From Pseudoteredinibacter isoporae_A (lineage in GTDB: Bacteria > Pseudomonadota > Gammaproteobacteria > Pseudomonadales > Cellvibrionaceae), in contig NZ_BAABWJ010000004.1 of the NCBI RefSeq assembly GCF_040372805.1, positions 186,001 through 250,000 of the forward strand: 64,000 nucleotides of DNA, read 5' to 3'. Below are positions 62,538 through 64,000 of this stretch, piece by piece. Within the stretch, counting starts at the first letter, position 1; every line of letters begins with the position of its first letter. The notes under the pieces were generated by a model. That model did not search any database. It worked only from the letters and a program-made list of their open reading frames with translations, and was not told the origin of the DNA. A program made the translations under genes and the position numbers.

Positions 62538-63458
62538 ATGTCCCACAGTCAAGCAGTCGAAGTCAATGCCCATCACAAACACGCTGAGAGCCATTCACTC
62601 GGCTGGGTTGGCGTGGGACTCCGTCACCCGCACTACCATAATGCAATAGCTGAAACAGATGCCGTCGATTTTCTTGAAATTCACGCAGAGAATTTTTTCT
62701 CCGAAGGTGGAATACTACCAAGCATTCTCGAGGAAATTTCCAGCCGCTACGCCATCAGCTTGCACTCTACATCAATGGGGCTGGGTTCTGCGAAAGGGAT
62801 AAACACAGATTATCTGGAACGCCTCTCCAGGCTGGCAACACGAACCAATCCATTGTTGATTTCCGATCATGCAAGTTTCGCCTGGAGTCAGTATCAAGGT
62901 AAGAACGTTCACGCCGGCGACTTGCTGCCTATCGAGTTTACCAAGATCGGCTTGGAAGTCATGACCAACAATGTCGAGCGTGCTCAACACATATTGGGAC
63001 GCCAAATACTGGTCGAAAACCTGTCAGCATACATCGATCTGGGACCAGGAGAATTTCAGGAGACCGAGTTTCTAAAAGAACTGGCGTATCGAACAGGTTG
63101 CGGCTTGTTATTGGATTTAAACAATCTTCTGGTCAATGCCCACAATTTTTCCGAAGGGCCGGCTCTGCTTGTCTGCAAGCACTGGCTGGACCAGATTCCA
63201 ACCAAACTCGTCGGTGAGATTCATTTGGCGGGCTATACACCTGCCAGTGATGGCAAGTTGATTATCGATGATCATAGTCGGGCGGTTTCTGAAGAATGCT
63301 GGGCCCTGTATCGATATGCCATTCAGCGTTTTGGCCCAATAACGACACTGATCGAATGGGATAACGATTTGCCGCAATGGCATGAACTGCTACAAGAAGC
63401 TCAGTTCGCCAAGCGAATAATTGCCGAAGAAAGCACTGCAATAGCTATCTCAAGCTGA
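62538..63458 (+). CDS. DUF692 multinuclear iron oxidase (MNIO) BufB (second copy), 306 aa
   Basis: TIM-barrel MNIO with the full ligand set: IHAENFF (E51), ISLHSTSMGLG (H76), ISDHASFAW (D110, H111), LVENLSAY (E160), LLDLNNLLVNAHN (D193, N195), IHLAGY (H229), IDDHSRAV (D245, H246) and LIEWDND (E273). The ATG at 62538 has GAGGA 8 bases upstream. The N-terminal 30 residues are His-rich (HHKHAESHS, RHPHYHN), part of it beyond the conserved GVGLR-HPHY block. It starts 32 bases after the precursor and is followed by bufC after 10. Sequence differs widely from the first copy, which suggests separate acquisition rather than recent duplication. Confidence 0.94.
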   Translation: MSHSQAVEVNAHHKHAESHSLGWVGVGLRHPHYHNAIAETDAVDFLEIHAENFFSEGGILPSILEEISSRYAISLHSTSMGLGSAKGINTDYLERLSRLATRTNPLLISDHASFAWSQYQGKNVHAGDLLPIEFTKIGLEVMTNNVERAQHILGRQILVENLSAYIDLGPGEFQETEFLKELAYRTGCGLLLDLNNLLVNAHNFSEGPALLVCKHWLDQIPTKLVGEIHLAGYTPASDGKLIIDDHSRAVSEECWALYRYAIQRFGPITTLIEWDNDLPQWHELLQEAQFAKRIIAEESTAIAISS

Positions 63459-63468
63459 GGACAAGGCC

Positions 63469-64000
63469 ATGGAACCCATAGCGTCAGCTAACCAACAATC
63501 CGAACTGGTACAACGCCAAGCCTCAATAGTTGAAAGGATCTTTTGCCTGAAAAACGCGAACAGCGAAGGGGTGAAAATCTACCAAAACAATTTGTTGTTC
63601 ACGGCGGCCCGTGCCCTAAGCATCAGCTATCCCGTACTGGAAAAACTGCTGGGTCAGGAGACGATAATTGCTTTAGCGCAACGCCTGTTACAACAGGAAC
63701 TTCCCAACAGTGGAGACTGGGCGGACTGGGGAGAACAACTGAGCGGACTGATTCAACACACTCAGCTGGCTCAAGAACACCCTTATCTCAGCGATATGGC
63801 TCAGCTCGAATGGCAATTACATCGGCTTGCACGTCATAAGCCTTCAAATCTCGAATTCAGCAGCCTAAAGTTGCTGGAAACTCAAGATTTGGCCAATGTT
63901 TGGATAACACTGAATGCTGATATTTCGCTCTACTACAGCGAGATGCCCATTGATCAGATTTGGCTCGCCCACAAGTCCCTCGATCACATCGAAAATCTAG
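63469..64000 (+). CDS. DUF2063 family BufC partner (second copy), partial
   Basis: The frame opens at the ATG at 63469, with AAGG upstream, and stays open to the window end (177 codons). The family pattern is clear: KIYQNNLLFTAARALSISYPVLEKLLG (around 37-60, quoted in part), LPNSGDWADWGEQL and YLSDMAQLEWQLHRLARH. It would bind the precursor and deliver it to the MNIO. The C-terminus is outside the window. Confidence 0.9.
   Translation, partial: MEPIASANQQSELVQRQASIVERIFCLKNANSEGVKIYQNNLLFTAARALSISYPVLEKLLGQETIIALAQRLLQQELPNSGDWADWGEQLSGLIQHTQLAQEHPYLSDMAQLEWQLHRLARHKPSNLEFSSLKLLETQDLANVWITLNADISLYYSEMPIDQIWLAHKSLDHIENL

Overview
The window is a stretch of chromosome from a free-living, probably marine gammaproteobacterium of the broad Pseudomonadales/Cellvibrionales/Oceanospirillales kind. 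The reasons are the gene content and order: rmf-pyrD-DUF2835-gdhB, the moxR/bat operon, nadK-phosphatase-DUF1315-pepN, a large NAD-dependent glutamate dehydrogenase and an Oar-like TonB receptor. These resemble blocks known from Pseudomonas relatives. No insertion sequence, prophage, CRISPR array or replication origin is visible. Most of the region is ordinary core genome.

Layout. 1-415 is the start of a divergent flagellin that runs off the left edge. 0.7-8.5 kb holds a secreted protein of unknown function, the cold-shock helicase deaD behind a long leader, a MATE pump and a strongly codon-biased Oar-like TonB receptor. 8.6-13.9 kb holds a MAPEG protein, malate synthase G and an OmpR-type two-component system. 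14.2-18.45 kb is a thiamine salvage operon under a TPP riboswitch: outer-membrane receptor, thiamine-binding YkoF-like protein, PnuC-type permease and a thiamine-kinase-like enzyme. 18.5-30 kb holds uvrB, rlmKL, rmf, pyrD, a DUF2835 gene and gdhB. 30.6-38 kb is a complete MoxR-DUF58-DUF4381-BatA-BatBC-BatD stress operon. 38-45.9 kb holds pepN, DUF1315, a metallophosphatase, nadK, DUF1853 and a PLP enzyme. 46-47.2 kb is a coiled-coil orphan.

The most interesting part is 47.4-64 kb, which carries two separate bufferin-type RiPP loci. Each has a secreted DUF2282 precursor (BufA) with four cysteines, a DUF692 multinuclear iron oxidase (BufB) and a DUF2063 partner (BufC). Locus 1 (47449-50801, minus strand) is translationally coupled to an ECF sigma factor and a single-pass putative anti-sigma factor. 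Its BufC carries extra cysteines at the C-terminus. Locus 2 (61341 to beyond 64000, plus strand) begins with a secreted YHS-domain protein and a thioredoxin, and lies divergent from an AraC regulator. The two precursors have identical cysteine spacing but otherwise differ. From what is known of the family, they probably bind copper or other soft metals in the periplasm. The two loci look like parallel versions of one metal-stress defence under different control.

Between the two loci lie a tRNA-Val/tRNA-Asp operon with a duplicated terminator, a flavin reductase, a LytS/LytR-type sensor-regulator pair, an RND efflux pump with its adaptor, and a secreted alpha/beta hydrolase.
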